Notes: generated by a model not told the origin, from the sequence alone. DNA of 64,000 bases from Streptomyces sp. NA04227 (GCF_013364195.1 NZ_CP054918.1:5135001-5199000), one strand, 5' to 3'; numbered from the stretch's first letter, positions 44,298-53,190 are shown. Made by a program: numbers and translations.

Positions 44298-44651
44298 ATG
44301 GACGTACTCATCCACCTCTTCGTGGGCCTGCACATCATCGGCATCGCCTCACTGCTTGGCGGATTCCTCACCCAGATGAAGGCCATGGGCGAAAACACCG
44401 CCCGCTTCAGCCCGGCCATGCTGCACGGCGCGCTCACCATGCTGGTCACCGGTGTGATCCTGGTCGGCCTCAACCAGGCCGACGACGCCGACGTCAACAA
44501 CATCAAGATCGGCCTCAAGCTCGCCCTGCTGATCGTCATCCTCGGGCTCGTCTACGTGAAGCGCGACGAGGAGCGGGTCGACAAGTCCCAGTTCGCCCTC
44601 GTCGGCGCCCTGACCACGGCGAACATCTTCATCGCGGTGCTCTGGACCTGA
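44298..44651 (+). CDS. Small integral membrane protein
   Basis: 117 residues, four membrane helices (LIHLFVGLHIIGIASLLGGF, MLHGALTMLVTGVILVGLN, IGLKLALLIVILGLVYV, FALVGALTTANIFIAVLWT). It resembles small actinobacterial membrane proteins of unknown function. It is preceded by TACGCTCCGGGAC without a clear ribosome site and followed by a hairpin shared with the convergent gene. Confidence 0.8.
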   Translation: MDVLIHLFVGLHIIGIASLLGGFLTQMKAMGENTARFSPAMLHGALTMLVTGVILVGLNQADDADVNNIKIGLKLALLIVILGLVYVKRDEERVDKSQFALVGALTTANIFIAVLWT

Positions 44652-44676
44652 GGGCTCGCACGCTCCGGCACGCCGA

Positions 44677-44721
44677 GGGCCCGCTTCCTTCCCCAGGTGA
44701 ACTCCTGGGCAAAGCGGGCCC
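44677..44721. terminator. Bidirectional terminator
   Basis: GGGCCCGCTT pairs with AAGCGGGCCC. The loop has an inner CCCAGG/CCTGGG stem. It separates the membrane protein and NlpC/P60 genes, which converge. Confidence 0.65.
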
Positions 44722-44775
44722 CTTCGCGTATCCGCCGCTCAAGTACGCCCGTACGGGCGGCCGTTGCCCAAGGCG

Positions 44776-45936
44776 CTACCCGGGCCGCACCACACTGTGG
44801 ATCGGCATGTAGTACACCGACTCCTCGCGGACGTTGGTGCCCGGCTTCGGGGCGTGGACCATCTTGCCGTCGCCGAGGTACAGGCCGACGTGGCTGATGT
44901 CGTCGTAGAAGAACACCAGATCGCCCGCGCGCGCCTGGGAGATCGGGATGGTGGTGCCGGTCTTCACCTGGTCCCAGGTGGTGCGCGGCAGCGTGATGCC
45001 CGCCGCGTCCCAGGCCTTGAGGGTCAGCCCGGAGCAGTCGAACGAGCCGGGCCCGGTCGCGCCCCACACGTACGGCTTGCCTATCTGCTGCCGTGCGAAG
45101 GCGATGGCCTGCTCGCCCTGGGCGGCCGTGGTGCCGCCGGGGGTGTCGGTGCCCGTGCCGGGGTCGGTGGTCCCGCCCCCGCCGCCGTCACCGTCGTCGT
45201 TGTTTTCTTCTTCCTCGCGCTCGCGCCGCTCGCGCTCCGCGGCCTGCTGCCGGGCGAGTTCCTCGGCCTTGCGGCGGGCCTCGTCCTCTTTCCTCTTCTC
45301 GATCGCCGCGAGCCGGGCCTTCTCCTCGGCCGTCAGCTTCGACAGCAGCTCGCGGGCCTCGGTCAGCTTGGACTGCACGTTCTGCTTGGAGGTCTTGAGC
45401 GAGTCCTGGGTGCCGGTCAGCGTCTCCAGGCTGCGGGCCGCCTCGGCCCGCTTGCGCGAGGTGGCGAGCTGCTGCGCCTGGAAGTCGTCGACCGCCTGCT
45501 TCTGCCGTCCGGTGAGCCGGTGCATGAGCTGCTTCTGCTCGGTGTACTCGCCCGGGTCGTCGGCGAGGAGCAGATTGGCGGTGTCCGAGAGGCCGCCCGT
45601 GCGGTACTGGGCGGCGGCGTACGAACCCAGCTCGCGCCGTGCGTCGTTGAGCTTGTCGGTGCGCTTGGCCACGTCGTCCAGAAGGGTGTCGACCTTCTTG
45701 CGCTGCGAGGTCGCGCGTTCCTTGGCGGCGTTGTACTTCTGCGTGGCGACACCCGCCTCGCGGTACAGGTCGTCGACCTTCTTCTTGACCTCTTCGATGC
45801 TGGGCCGCGGCTTCTCGGGCGCGGCGGTCGCGCTCTGCGAGAGCAGGGCGACCGAGGTGAGCGCGGCGGTGGTCAGGCCGAGGGCGGGACCGGAGGGCGC
45901 CAGGCGGGCCGGGCGCGGCTTGCGGTGTGACGCCAC
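44776..45936 (-). CDS. Secreted NlpC/P60 peptidoglycan endopeptidase under a c-di-AMP riboswitch
   Basis: 386 residues from GTG 45936 with AAGGAG upstream. Signal peptide ending TATAAP; a long Lys/Glu/Ala coiled coil (residues ~45-245) with an acidic EEEENNDDGDGGGGG linker; C-terminal NlpC/P60 domain with GATGPGSFDCSGLT (nucleophile Cys), DDISHVGLYLGDGKMVHAPKPG (His). It trims peptidoglycan stem peptides. Control is by a riboswitch that turns expression off when c-di-AMP is high, a known scheme for Streptomyces wall lytic enzymes. It is a paralogue of the gene at 42825-43904, same layout. Confidence 0.93.
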   Translation of the reverse strand: MASHRKPRPARLAPSGPALGLTTAALTSVALLSQSATAAPEKPRPSIEEVKKKVDDLYREAGVATQKYNAAKERATSQRKKVDTLLDDVAKRTDKLNDARRELGSYAAAQYRTGGLSDTANLLLADDPGEYTEQKQLMHRLTGRQKQAVDDFQAQQLATSRKRAEAARSLETLTGTQDSLKTSKQNVQSKLTEARELLSKLTAEEKARLAAIEKRKEDEARRKAEELARQQAAERERREREEEENNDDGDGGGGGTTDPGTGTDTPGGTTAAQGEQAIAFARQQIGKPYVWGATGPGSFDCSGLTLKAWDAAGITLPRTTWDQVKTGTTIPISQARAGDLVFFYDDISHVGLYLGDGKMVHAPKPGTNVREESVYYMPIHSVVRPG

Positions 45937-45956
45937 GGAGGGCGACTCCTTCCGTT

Positions 45957-46140
45957 CGGCCGCCTACCGGGTTAGCTGTCGGGTTCGGGCTGGGAAGGTC
46001 TGCCCTACGGCTCCGCGCCGTGAACGCGGTGCCGATTCACCCCAAGGGATCCTGGTGGGTCCCCGGCTCCGGCTGCCCCGTGGGCGCACCGGACTCGGCG
46101 GGAGCGGCCCGTCCCGGCGAGATCTTCCCCGGTGGTGGCG
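45957..46140 (-). ncRNA. c-di-AMP riboswitch (ydaO-yuaA type)
   Basis: In the leader of the NlpC/P60 gene the minus strand reads GGGGTGAATC around 46030-46045 and CCGAACCCGACAGCTAACC followed by CGGTAGGCG at 45961-45990. These are the diagnostic conserved blocks of the ydaO class. The segment is flanked by a promoter ~15 bases upstream and ends ~20 bases before the start codon, with AAGGAG in between. Boundaries are approximate. Confidence 0.88.
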
Positions 46141-46155
46141 GACTGCCCGACCGGC

Positions 46156-46185
46156 ACGCTAGCCAACTCGTGGAACGCCTGTGAA
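46156..46185 (-). promoter_or_regulatory. Promoter of the riboswitch-controlled gene
   Basis: TTCACA, an 18-base spacer and TAGCGT on the minus strand, ending just upstream of the riboswitch. Confidence 0.45.
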
Positions 46186-46301
46186 GGTTGGTGTTCGAAT
46201 TGCCCGATACATTTTCGTGACTTTCGCGCTGCGTGAGAGCACGTAAGCGGAGCGCTCCGTACCGGGCGCGCGGGAGTGGCCTGGGCCGAACCCGGGGCGG
46301 G

Positions 46302-46324
46302 CTGTCAGTGGGGCCGCCTAGACT
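46302..46324 (+). promoter_or_regulatory. RecA-NDp/PafBC-type promoter of pcrA
   Basis: CTGTCAGTG, 8 bases, TAGACT, nine bases before the pcrA ATG. One mismatch to the DNA-damage consensus TTGTCRGTG-N8-TANNNT. The start site is expected almost at the ATG. Confidence 0.6.
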
Positions 46325-46333
46325 CGGGAGGCG

Positions 46334-48826
46334 ATGAGCAGCCTCTTTGACGAAAGCTTCCTGGCGGATCTGCGTGCCCCGCGCGAGGAAGCGCCCCCGC
46401 CACCCGAGGATGAGGGCCCGGAAGAAGTACCCGACGACTTGTTCGGAGGGAAATTCGACGTGCCGCCACCCCGCGACGCCCACTACCGCGACGGCGCCCC
46501 GCGCCCCGTGGTGGATCCCGCTGCCCTGGTGGAGGGACTGAACGAGGAACAGCGCGCCGCCGTCGTGCACAGCGGCTCGCCCCTGCTCATCGTGGCCGGC
46601 GCGGGCTCCGGCAAGACCCGGGTGCTCACCCACCGCATCGCGTATCTGTTGGCCGAGCGCGGCGCGCACCCCGGCCAGATCCTCGCCATCACCTTCACCA
46701 ACAAGGCCGCGGGCGAGATGAAGGAGCGCGTGGAGCAGCTCGTCGGGCCGCGTGCGAACGCCATGTGGGTCTCCACCTTCCACAGCGCCTGCGTCCGCAT
46801 CCTGCGCCGCGAGTCGAAGAAGCTCGGCTTCACCTCCTCCTTCTCGATCTACGACGCCGCCGACTCCAAGCGTCTGATGGCCCTGGTCTGCCGCGACCTG
46901 GACCTCGACCCGAAGAAGTTCCCGCCGAAGTCCTTCAGCGCCAAGATCTCCGGCCTGAAGAACGAGCTCATCGACGAAGAGGACTTTGCCGACAAGGCCG
47001 CCGACGGGTTCGAGAAGACGCTTGCCCAGGCCTATGCGATGTACCAGGCGCGGCTGCGCGAGGCGAACGCCCTCGACTTCGACGACCTGATCATGACCAC
47101 GGTCAACCTGCTGCGCGCCTTCCCGGACGTCGCCGAGCACTACCGTCGCCGCTTCCGGCACGTCCTGGTCGACGAGTACCAGGACACCAACCACGCCCAG
47201 TACGCCCTGGTGCGCGAGCTCGTCGGCCGTGCGCCGGTCGAGGGCGAGGCCGCGGACATCCCGCCCGCCGAGCTGTGCGTGGTCGGTGACGCGGACCAGA
47301 GCATCTACGCCTTCCGCGGCGCCACCATCCGCAACATCCTCCAGTTCGAGGAGGACTACCCGGACGCCACGACGATCCTCCTGGAGCAGAACTACCGCTC
47401 CACCCAGACCATCCTCAGCGCCGCCAACGCCGTCATCGAGCGCAACGAGTCCCGCCGCCCCAAGAACCTGTGGACCAAGGCGGGCGCGGGCGCGCACATC
47501 ACCGGCTACGTCGCCGACACCGAGCACGACGAGGCGCAGTTCGTCGCCGACGAGATCGACCGGCTCACCGACAAGGGCGAGGCCAAGTCCGGGGACGTCG
47601 CGGTGTTCTACCGCACCAACGCGCAGTCCCGTGTCTTCGAAGAGGTCTTCATCCGGGTCGGCCTCCCGTACAAGGTGGTCGGCGGCGTCCGCTTCTACGA
47701 GCGCAAGGAGGTCCGCGACGTCCTCGCGTACCTGCGCGTCCTCGCCAACCCCGAGGACTCCGTCCCGCTGCGCCGGATCCTGAACGTCCCCAAGCGCGGC
47801 ATCGGCGACCGTGCCGAGGCCATGATCGACGCGCTCTCCCAGCGCGAACGCATCAGCTTCGCGCAGGCCCTGCGCCGCGTCGACGAGGCGTACGGCATGG
47901 CGGCCCGCTCCGCCAACGCCGTCAAGCGGTTCAACACGCTGATGGAGGACCTCCGCACGATCGTGGAGTCCGGGGCCGGACCGGCCACCGTCCTGGAGGC
48001 CGTACTCGAACGCACCGGCTATCTCGCCGAGTTGCAGGCCTCCACCGACCCGCAGGACGAGACGCGGATCGAGAACCTCCAGGAACTCGCCGCCGTCGCC
48101 CTGGAGTTCGAGCAGGAGGGCGAGGAGGCGGCCGGAGGGGTGGCCGAAGGGGCCGAGGAGACCGCGACCGGCGGTGGCCTCGCCGCGTTCCTCGAACGCG
48201 TCGCCCTGGTCGCCGACTCCGACCAGATCCCGGACGAGGAGGACGGCGGCGGCGTCATCACGCTGATGACCCTGCACACCGCCAAGGGCCTGGAGTTCCC
48301 GGTCGTCTTCCTGACCGGCATGGAGGACGGCGTCTTCCCGCACATGCGCGCGCTCGGCCAGACCAAGGAGCTGGAGGAGGAACGCCGCCTGGCCTACGTC
48401 GGCATCACCCGGGCCCGCGAGCGCCTCTACCTGACCCGCTCGACCCTGCGCAGCGCCTGGGGCCAGCCCTCGTACAACCCGCCCTCCCGCTTCCTGGAGG
48501 AGATCCCCGCCGCGCACCTGGAGTGGAAGCGCACCGGCCCCCTCGCCCCGGTCTCCTCGGGCCCCGCGGCCGGTATCGCCGCCTCGCTGTCCTCCTCCCG
48601 CTCCCGCTCGGCCGCCTCCGGCGCCTCGGGCTTCGCCACCCGCCGCGCGGGCGACAAGCCGGTCGTCGCCCTGGCGGTGGGCGACCGCGTCAACCACGAC
48701 CAGTTCGGCCTCGGCACGGTCGTCGGCGTCAAGGGCAGCGGTACGAACGCGGAGGCGACCATCGACTTCGGCGACACCAAGCCGAAGCGGCTGCTGCTGC
48801 GGTACGCGCCGGTGGAGAAGTTGTAG
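46334..48826 (+). CDS. pcrA: ATP-dependent DNA helicase PcrA/UvrD
   Basis: 830 residues. After a ~60-residue acidic Pro-rich N-terminus come the superfamily 1A motifs: Q-motif LNEEQRAAV, Walker A GAGSGKT (89-95), Ia ITFTNKAA, II VLVDEYQDTN, III VGDADQSIYAFRGA, IV QNYRSTQ, V TLHTAKGLEFPVVFL, VI YVGITRARERLYL. The C-terminal tudor-like segment (VGDRVNHDQFGLGTVVGV) that binds RNA polymerase in PcrA is present. It unwinds DNA in repair and replication-conflict processing. A DNA-damage promoter directly upstream fits this role. Confidence 0.96.
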   Translation: MSSLFDESFLADLRAPREEAPPPPEDEGPEEVPDDLFGGKFDVPPPRDAHYRDGAPRPVVDPAALVEGLNEEQRAAVVHSGSPLLIVAGAGSGKTRVLTHRIAYLLAERGAHPGQILAITFTNKAAGEMKERVEQLVGPRANAMWVSTFHSACVRILRRESKKLGFTSSFSIYDAADSKRLMALVCRDLDLDPKKFPPKSFSAKISGLKNELIDEEDFADKAADGFEKTLAQAYAMYQARLREANALDFDDLIMTTVNLLRAFPDVAEHYRRRFRHVLVDEYQDTNHAQYALVRELVGRAPVEGEAADIPPAELCVVGDADQSIYAFRGATIRNILQFEEDYPDATTILLEQNYRSTQTILSAANAVIERNESRRPKNLWTKAGAGAHITGYVADTEHDEAQFVADEIDRLTDKGEAKSGDVAVFYRTNAQSRVFEEVFIRVGLPYKVVGGVRFYERKEVRDVLAYLRVLANPEDSVPLRRILNVPKRGIGDRAEAMIDALSQRERISFAQALRRVDEAYGMAARSANAVKRFNTLMEDLRTIVESGAGPATVLEAVLERTGYLAELQASTDPQDETRIENLQELAAVALEFEQEGEEAAGGVAEGAEETATGGGLAAFLERVALVADSDQIPDEEDGGGVITLMTLHTAKGLEFPVVFLTGMEDGVFPHMRALGQTKELEEERRLAYVGITRARERLYLTRSTLRSAWGQPSYNPPSRFLEEIPAAHLEWKRTGPLAPVSSGPAAGIAASLSSSRSRSAASGASGFATRRAGDKPVVALAVGDRVNHDQFGLGTVVGVKGSGTNAEATIDFGDTKPKRLLLRYAPVEKL

Positions 48827-48844
48827 GGGGAGAGGGCGACGGAG

Positions 48845-48869
48845 GCCGCGCGGCTGACCACCGCGCGGC
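48845..48869. terminator. Hairpin after pcrA
   Basis: GCCGCGCGG and its complement CCGCGCGGC with a seven-base loop, 19 bases after the pcrA stop, before the convergent M23 gene. No T-run. Confidence 0.5.
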
Positions 48870-48920
48870 GCCGACTACGGGGGGGCGGGCTGACCAACGG
48901 GCCAGCCCGGGGAGCGAGTT

Positions 48921-48979
48921 ACTGCCGGACCGACTACTACTGCCGGACCGACTACTACTGCCGGACCGACTACTACTGC
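48921..48979. repeat. 18-base tandem repeat (3 copies) at the 3' end of the M23 gene
   Basis: Three perfect copies of ACTGCCGGACCGACTACT plus a partial fourth. The stop codon of the convergent M23 peptidase gene (48973-48975) lies within the last unit, so the repeats are in its 3' untranslated region. Confidence 0.9.
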
Positions 48980-51201
48980 GGGTCGAGTCCGTGGCTCTGG
49001 AGCCACGGCAGCGGGTTGACCGCCGAGCCGCCGCCGGGGCGCACCTCGAAGTGGAGGTGCGGGCCGGTGGAGTTGCCGGAGTTCCCGGAGAAGGCGATGG
49101 TGTCGCCCGCCTTGACCTCGCCGCTGAAGACCTTGTGGCTGGAGAGGTGGCAGTACCAGGTCTCCGTGCCGTCCTTCGCGGTCACGATCGCCATGTTCCC
49201 GTACGCGGTGTTGTACTGCGTCCGTACGGTTCCGTCGGTCGCGGCCAGTACAGGCGTGCCGTAGGAGACCGGGAAGTCGATTCCGGTGTGGATGGACATC
49301 CAGTTGACGCCGGCCTGGCCGTAGTAGGCGCTGAGGCCGTGCCGCGCGACCGGCAGGCTGAACTTCGGGCGCAGCCGCTCCTTGCGGGCTGCCTCCTCGG
49401 CCGCGGCCTTGCGCTCGGCTTCCTTCTTGGCCTTGAGGTCGATGCGCTCCTGGGTGCGGCTGGCGCGGTCGGCGAAGTCGCCCGCGTCGGCGGTGACGCC
49501 CTGGAGCTGGGTGTCGAGCCTGCTGTTGGCCTCGGAGGGCCGCACGCTCGTCGGGTCGGGAGCGGAGGCCGTGGTCTCCTTGTCGCCGTCGCCGAAGTCG
49601 CCCACGGAGGCGGCGGCGATACCCGCGACGCCCATCACACAGGCCGAGGGAACGGCGACGGACAGCAGCGCGGAACGCTTCTTCGGGCCGGTACGGCGCC
49701 GGGCCCGCACCCGCGAGGCCGCCGCCGAGGAGCGCTCGCCGGGGTGCTCGGTGGCCACCTCGGGAAGTTCGAGCGCCTCCCCGAACTCCGGGGCGTCCGC
49801 GGGCAGTTCGGCCCGGCCGTGCTCGGGCGGGGAGACCGGCGGCAGGGGCGCGCCGGGGACGGCGGTGTAACCGGCGTCCGCGTCCATGGCATGGGTGGCG
49901 TGCGCGGTGTGGGTGTTCCCGGGGGCGCCGTGCGTGGGCGGCAGCTCGTCGTCCGTCAGGGGGAACCCGTCGGTTCCGTAACGGGGTTCCTCGGGGTAGG
50001 CCGGGGCCTCGTAGATCGCCTCGAAGGTGGCGGTGTCGAAGCCGGTGGTCTCGTACGAGCCGGTCGGGTTCAGCGGGTCCGTGGCGTCGTAGGCGCCGCT
50101 CGCCTCGGGGTGGGCCGCGAATCCCTGGGCGGGAACGGCCGGGGTGCCGCCCTGTGCCGGTACGGACGGGGCCGCGGGTGCGCCGTAGGCCGGAGCACCG
50201 AAGGCCTCGGGGGCGTCGAGGGCGGTGTGCGCGACGTGTGCGTAGTCCTGGGCGGCGTAACCGTGGCTCGCCTGCTCGCCGTTGGCGTAGGACGCCGCCT
50301 CCAGGCCACCGCCTTCGAGACCGGAAGCGTCGAAGCCGCCGGTGTCGTAGCTGCCGGTGCCGAAGCCGTTGGTGTCGTAGCCGTTGGGGGCGAAGGCGTT
50401 CGTGTCGAGGGGGTTCGCGTTGAGGGCGTTCGCATCGAACGTGCCCGTCTCGAAGCCGCCGGTCTCGAAGCTGCCCGTGTCGAAGCCTCCGACAGGGAAA
50501 CCGCCGTTGTCGAAGCCGCCGTTGTCGAGGCCCTGGACCGGAAGGCCCTGGCCGTCGGTCCCGTAGCCGGGCGTCTCGTAGCCCTGTGCCGCGAGGCCCG
50601 TGGTGTCGAACTGCCCGGTCCCGTACTCGGGTTGCTGCCAGCCGTCCGGGCCGGGCGCCTGCTGCTCGTAGCCGGTCGCCGGGTACCCCGTGGGGTCGAA
50701 GCCCTGGGTGCCGAACTGGCCGGTCTGCTGCTCGTAGCCCGCACCGTCGAAGGTCTGCGGGTCGAAGTTCTGCGTCTGCCACTGACCGGTGGCGTCGGTG
50801 CCCGGGTGCCCCGCGGCCTCGGCCGGTTGCTGGGTCGCCCAGGTGCCCGTGGTGTCGTAACTGCCGGTCTGGTAGGCGCCGGTGTCGTACGCGGCCTGAG
50901 GCGCGCCGTACGGGTCGGCGCCGTAGGAGTCGTACTGCCCGGTGTCCGTCACGCCGTGCGGCGGGGTCTGCTGGACCGTGGACCAGGAACCGCTCTCGTA
51001 CGCGCCGCCGCTGCCCGGCATGTCGCCGAAGAGGGGGTCCGCGTCGAAGCCGGTGGTGGCGTAAGTGCCGGTGCCGTAGCCGTCGTAGCCCGGGAAATTG
51101 CCTTGCTGCCCGCCGTGGTCGTAGGAACCATGGGCTGCGGAGGCGGCGTCGGGAGCAGATGCCGGAGCATGAGCGGCCCCTGACGGGTGACGGTCGTTCA
51201 C
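48973..51201 (-). CDS. M23 metallopeptidase with very long Tyr/Phe-Gly-Thr-rich cytoplasmic tail
   Basis: 742 residues from GTG 51201. Residues 1 to ~500 are low-complexity, built of short Tyr/Phe-x-Thr-Gly-like units (GSYDTGGFD, GFETGTFD, GYEQQ) with no Lys and few charges. A basic stop-transfer segment (RVRARRRTGPKKR) and one membrane helix (~555-580, SALLSVAVPSACVMGVAG) follow, then a helical linker (ERIDLKAKKEAERKAAAEEAARKE) and the M23 domain: HTGIDFPVSYGTPV and HLHFEVRPGG zinc motifs. The peptidase should act outside on peptidoglycan crosslinks, with the tail inside. The promoter TTGTGG-N18-TACAGT lies at ~51300-51330. Confidence 0.87.
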   Translation of the reverse strand: MNDRHPSGAAHAPASAPDAASAAHGSYDHGGQQGNFPGYDGYGTGTYATTGFDADPLFGDMPGSGGAYESGSWSTVQQTPPHGVTDTGQYDSYGADPYGAPQAAYDTGAYQTGSYDTTGTWATQQPAEAAGHPGTDATGQWQTQNFDPQTFDGAGYEQQTGQFGTQGFDPTGYPATGYEQQAPGPDGWQQPEYGTGQFDTTGLAAQGYETPGYGTDGQGLPVQGLDNGGFDNGGFPVGGFDTGSFETGGFETGTFDANALNANPLDTNAFAPNGYDTNGFGTGSYDTGGFDASGLEGGGLEAASYANGEQASHGYAAQDYAHVAHTALDAPEAFGAPAYGAPAAPSVPAQGGTPAVPAQGFAAHPEASGAYDATDPLNPTGSYETTGFDTATFEAIYEAPAYPEEPRYGTDGFPLTDDELPPTHGAPGNTHTAHATHAMDADAGYTAVPGAPLPPVSPPEHGRAELPADAPEFGEALELPEVATEHPGERSSAAASRVRARRRTGPKKRSALLSVAVPSACVMGVAGIAAASVGDFGDGDKETTASAPDPTSVRPSEANSRLDTQLQGVTADAGDFADRASRTQERIDLKAKKEAERKAAAEEAARKERLRPKFSLPVARHGLSAYYGQAGVNWMSIHTGIDFPVSYGTPVLAATDGTVRTQYNTAYGNMAIVTAKDGTETWYCHLSSHKVFSGEVKAGDTIAFSGNSGNSTGPHLHFEVRPGGGSAVNPLPWLQSHGLDPQ

Positions 51202-51812
51202 CAACTTCTCTTTCGCCTCGACAGCAGGGCCGGGTCCCGGGGGACCCACGGTCGTGGACCGTTGAAGCGCTGATCCGGGTGGCGGAGCAGTGCCGCGACT
51301 GTACCCGCCGGTTATCGGGCGCCACAATCTTCCGCTGGTTTCAGCACTCCGGGAAACGGGCATTCGGCCGCGTTTCGCCGCCCGTAAAACGGAGCCTTGG
51401 CTCTATGTTCGAGGCGTGTTCGAAGTTTTGGGACGGAACCGCTGCACACAGTTCCGCCGACGGCAGCCCGAATTGGCCGCTCTGGTGCGGTTATTGGCGA
51501 ACCTCGGCGCAGTAGTCCCCTGCGTGCCCGGGGCGGAATCTTGTCGGGTTCCGCTCGAACCGTGGCTGAGAGGGCCAGGAGGTCGGGAGGGCCGGGCGGG
51601 TCGGCGGGGTGGCGCTGTCGGCGGCGCAGGCGCCGGAGGGGGCGGAGGGGGCAGCGCTCGCCGTGCTCCTGCCGGCACCGGGCCGAGCCCAACTCCGCCT
51701 TGTGCGGCGGTCGTCGTATTCCGTACCCGACTCGTCGTTCCCGTACGCCGGTTGTCGTTCCCCGTTCCTCTGTTCCTCTGCGCCTCTGTGTCGCTGCGCC
51801 GGTCGTCGTCGC
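51202..51812. other. 611-base intergenic region without a convincing gene
   Basis: It holds the M23 promoter and a GGGTCCC/GGGACCC palindrome (~51234-51250) in its leader. A 36-codon Trp-rich frame (51405-51515) is discussed under rejected items. Other frames have non-Streptomyces codon bias and no family resemblance. Confidence 0.5.
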
Positions 51813-52697
51813 TCAGGCCACGGTGAGCGTTCCGTCCGCCCCCGACCCCGTCGCGGTCGCCGCCTTGTCCACGGACTGCAGGATCTCGCGGATCCGGGTG
51901 GCCACCGCCGGGTGCGCGGGCAGGGCGAGATGGCCGATGCCGGTGACCCGTACGTTCTGGGCGATGAGGTCCGGGTGGGTGATCCGGGCGGTCTCCACCG
52001 GGACCATGATCTGGTCCAGGTTGCTCCAGAAGGCGAAGAAGCGGGTCCCGCACTGGGGGGCGGGGCTGCGCAGTTCCTCGACCAGGTCGGAGCCCGGACG
52101 CATCTGCCGCACCACGGGGTGCGCGTCCATCAGTGGGACGAACCGGGTGCCCTCGTGCGGAGTGCCGAGGGTGATGAGGGTGCGCACGCGCGCGTCGCCG
52201 CCGAGCCGCTGGACGTAGTACCGCCCGATGAGTCCGCCCAGACTGTGCCCGACCACGTCCACCTGCTCGTGCCCGGTGCGCTCGCACAGCTCCTCGATGT
52301 GCCGGCCGAGCAGGTCCGCCGCGGCGCGGATGTCCGAGGTGAGCGGTGAGTAGTTGAGCGACTCCACGTGGTGGCGGCCGTCGCGGGTCAGCCAGCGGTG
52401 CAGCAGGACGAACACGGACCGGTTGTCGATGAAGCCGTGCAGCAGGACCACCGGCGGACGGGTGTCCGTCGGCAGATGTTCCGCGCCCGCGTCCCGCTGC
52501 CCCGGGCCGGACCTGCGTTCCTGGGCGATGCCCGCGGGATAGAGGACCAGATGCCCGGCGAGGATGGCGGCCTCAAGCACCGCCGCCCTCAGCAGGGTCA
52601 CGGACAGCCGCGGCACTGTCATCGACAGTCCCGCCAGCTCCTTCGGGAGCAGTCTGCGGCAGAGGGGGAGCAGGGGCAGTGCCTTGATGACCTGCAT
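51813..52697 (-). CDS. Alpha/beta hydrolase, triacylglycerol lipase-like
   Basis: 294 residues; ATG 52697 follows GGGAGG. A hydrophobic N-terminal segment (~30-55, LSVTLLRAAVLEAAILAGHLVL) may anchor or export it. The fold shows the oxyanion-hole motif PVVLLHGFIDN, nucleophile Ser152 in GHSLGG, and His in TGIGHLALPAHP; the Asp is probably in FWSNLDQIM. Streptomyces lipases of this kind hydrolyse triglycerides or esters. The substrate is inferred from family only. Confidence 0.87.
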   Translation of the reverse strand: MQVIKALPLLPLCRRLLPKELAGLSMTVPRLSVTLLRAAVLEAAILAGHLVLYPAGIAQERRSGPGQRDAGAEHLPTDTRPPVVLLHGFIDNRSVFVLLHRWLTRDGRHHVESLNYSPLTSDIRAAADLLGRHIEELCERTGHEQVDVVGHSLGGLIGRYYVQRLGGDARVRTLITLGTPHEGTRFVPLMDAHPVVRQMRPGSDLVEELRSPAPQCGTRFFAFWSNLDQIMVPVETARITHPDLIAQNVRVTGIGHLALPAHPAVATRIREILQSVDKAATATGSGADGTLTVA

Positions 52698-53119
52698 GGC
52701 CGACCTCCCGTCGGCCCGCGGAACGGATGCCGGTGTGCCACCTGACGGACGCCGGTGTCCCTCGCGGGCGCTAGCGGAGAGCCGGGAGTGGTCGGCACGT
52801 GCGTACGGTGAAGCCCGCGCACCGCTGTGTGGTGGGTGGACTCCGCGGCCGGACGGCCCGCGCGACCGTCGAGAGCACCTCATGTGCCCGCCGGTCCGTG
52901 CGGTTCACGGAGCGGGGAGGTGGTCGGACGGCTCCCCTCGCGCCCGGGCCCGGGTGCGGCTCCCGTACCGCCTCGGGGGACCTGACGCGGTGAACATGTC
53001 CCACGGATGATTTCCCCCTCCGCCCCCGCAGCGAAACTGCCCCGGATGGCCCCCGCCGCCTGGCCTGCGCGCGGAGTGGCGAGGTCAGGGGCACGAAAGC
53101 GCCGGGATCAGGGGTGCCA

Positions 53120-53190
53120 AAGCTCCGGGGGCGGAGGGGTACGGGTACGAAAGCTCCGGGGCGGAGGGGTACGGGTACGAAGCTGCGGGG
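53120..53190. repeat. ~31-base tandem repeat upstream of icmB
   Basis: Two copies of a unit starting AAGCTCCGGGG and ending ACGGGTACGA (31 and 30 bases), plus the start of a third, lie in the gene-free 52698-53422 region, ~235 bases before icmB. Confidence 0.85.

Noticed and set aside
46248..46257. GGAGCGCTCC palindrome resembling the core of a CebR operator
   Set aside because: It lacks the flanking TGG/CCA of a CebR box and stands upstream of pcrA and a wall hydrolase, not a cellobiose gene.
48921..48979. CRISPR-like repeats
   Set aside because: The 18-base copies are directly adjacent with no spacers, so this is a simple tandem repeat.
51405..51515. A 36-codon Trp-rich frame with GGAG upstream, a possible small protein or Trp leader peptide
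   Set aside because: Third codon positions are poorly GC-biased, there is no attenuator hairpin after it, and the downstream plus strand has no biosynthetic gene.
51397..52218. Long plus-strand frames across the 51202-51812 gap and the lipase gene
   Set aside because: They are Arg/Pro/Ser-rich and antisense to a clear lipase; no conserved features.
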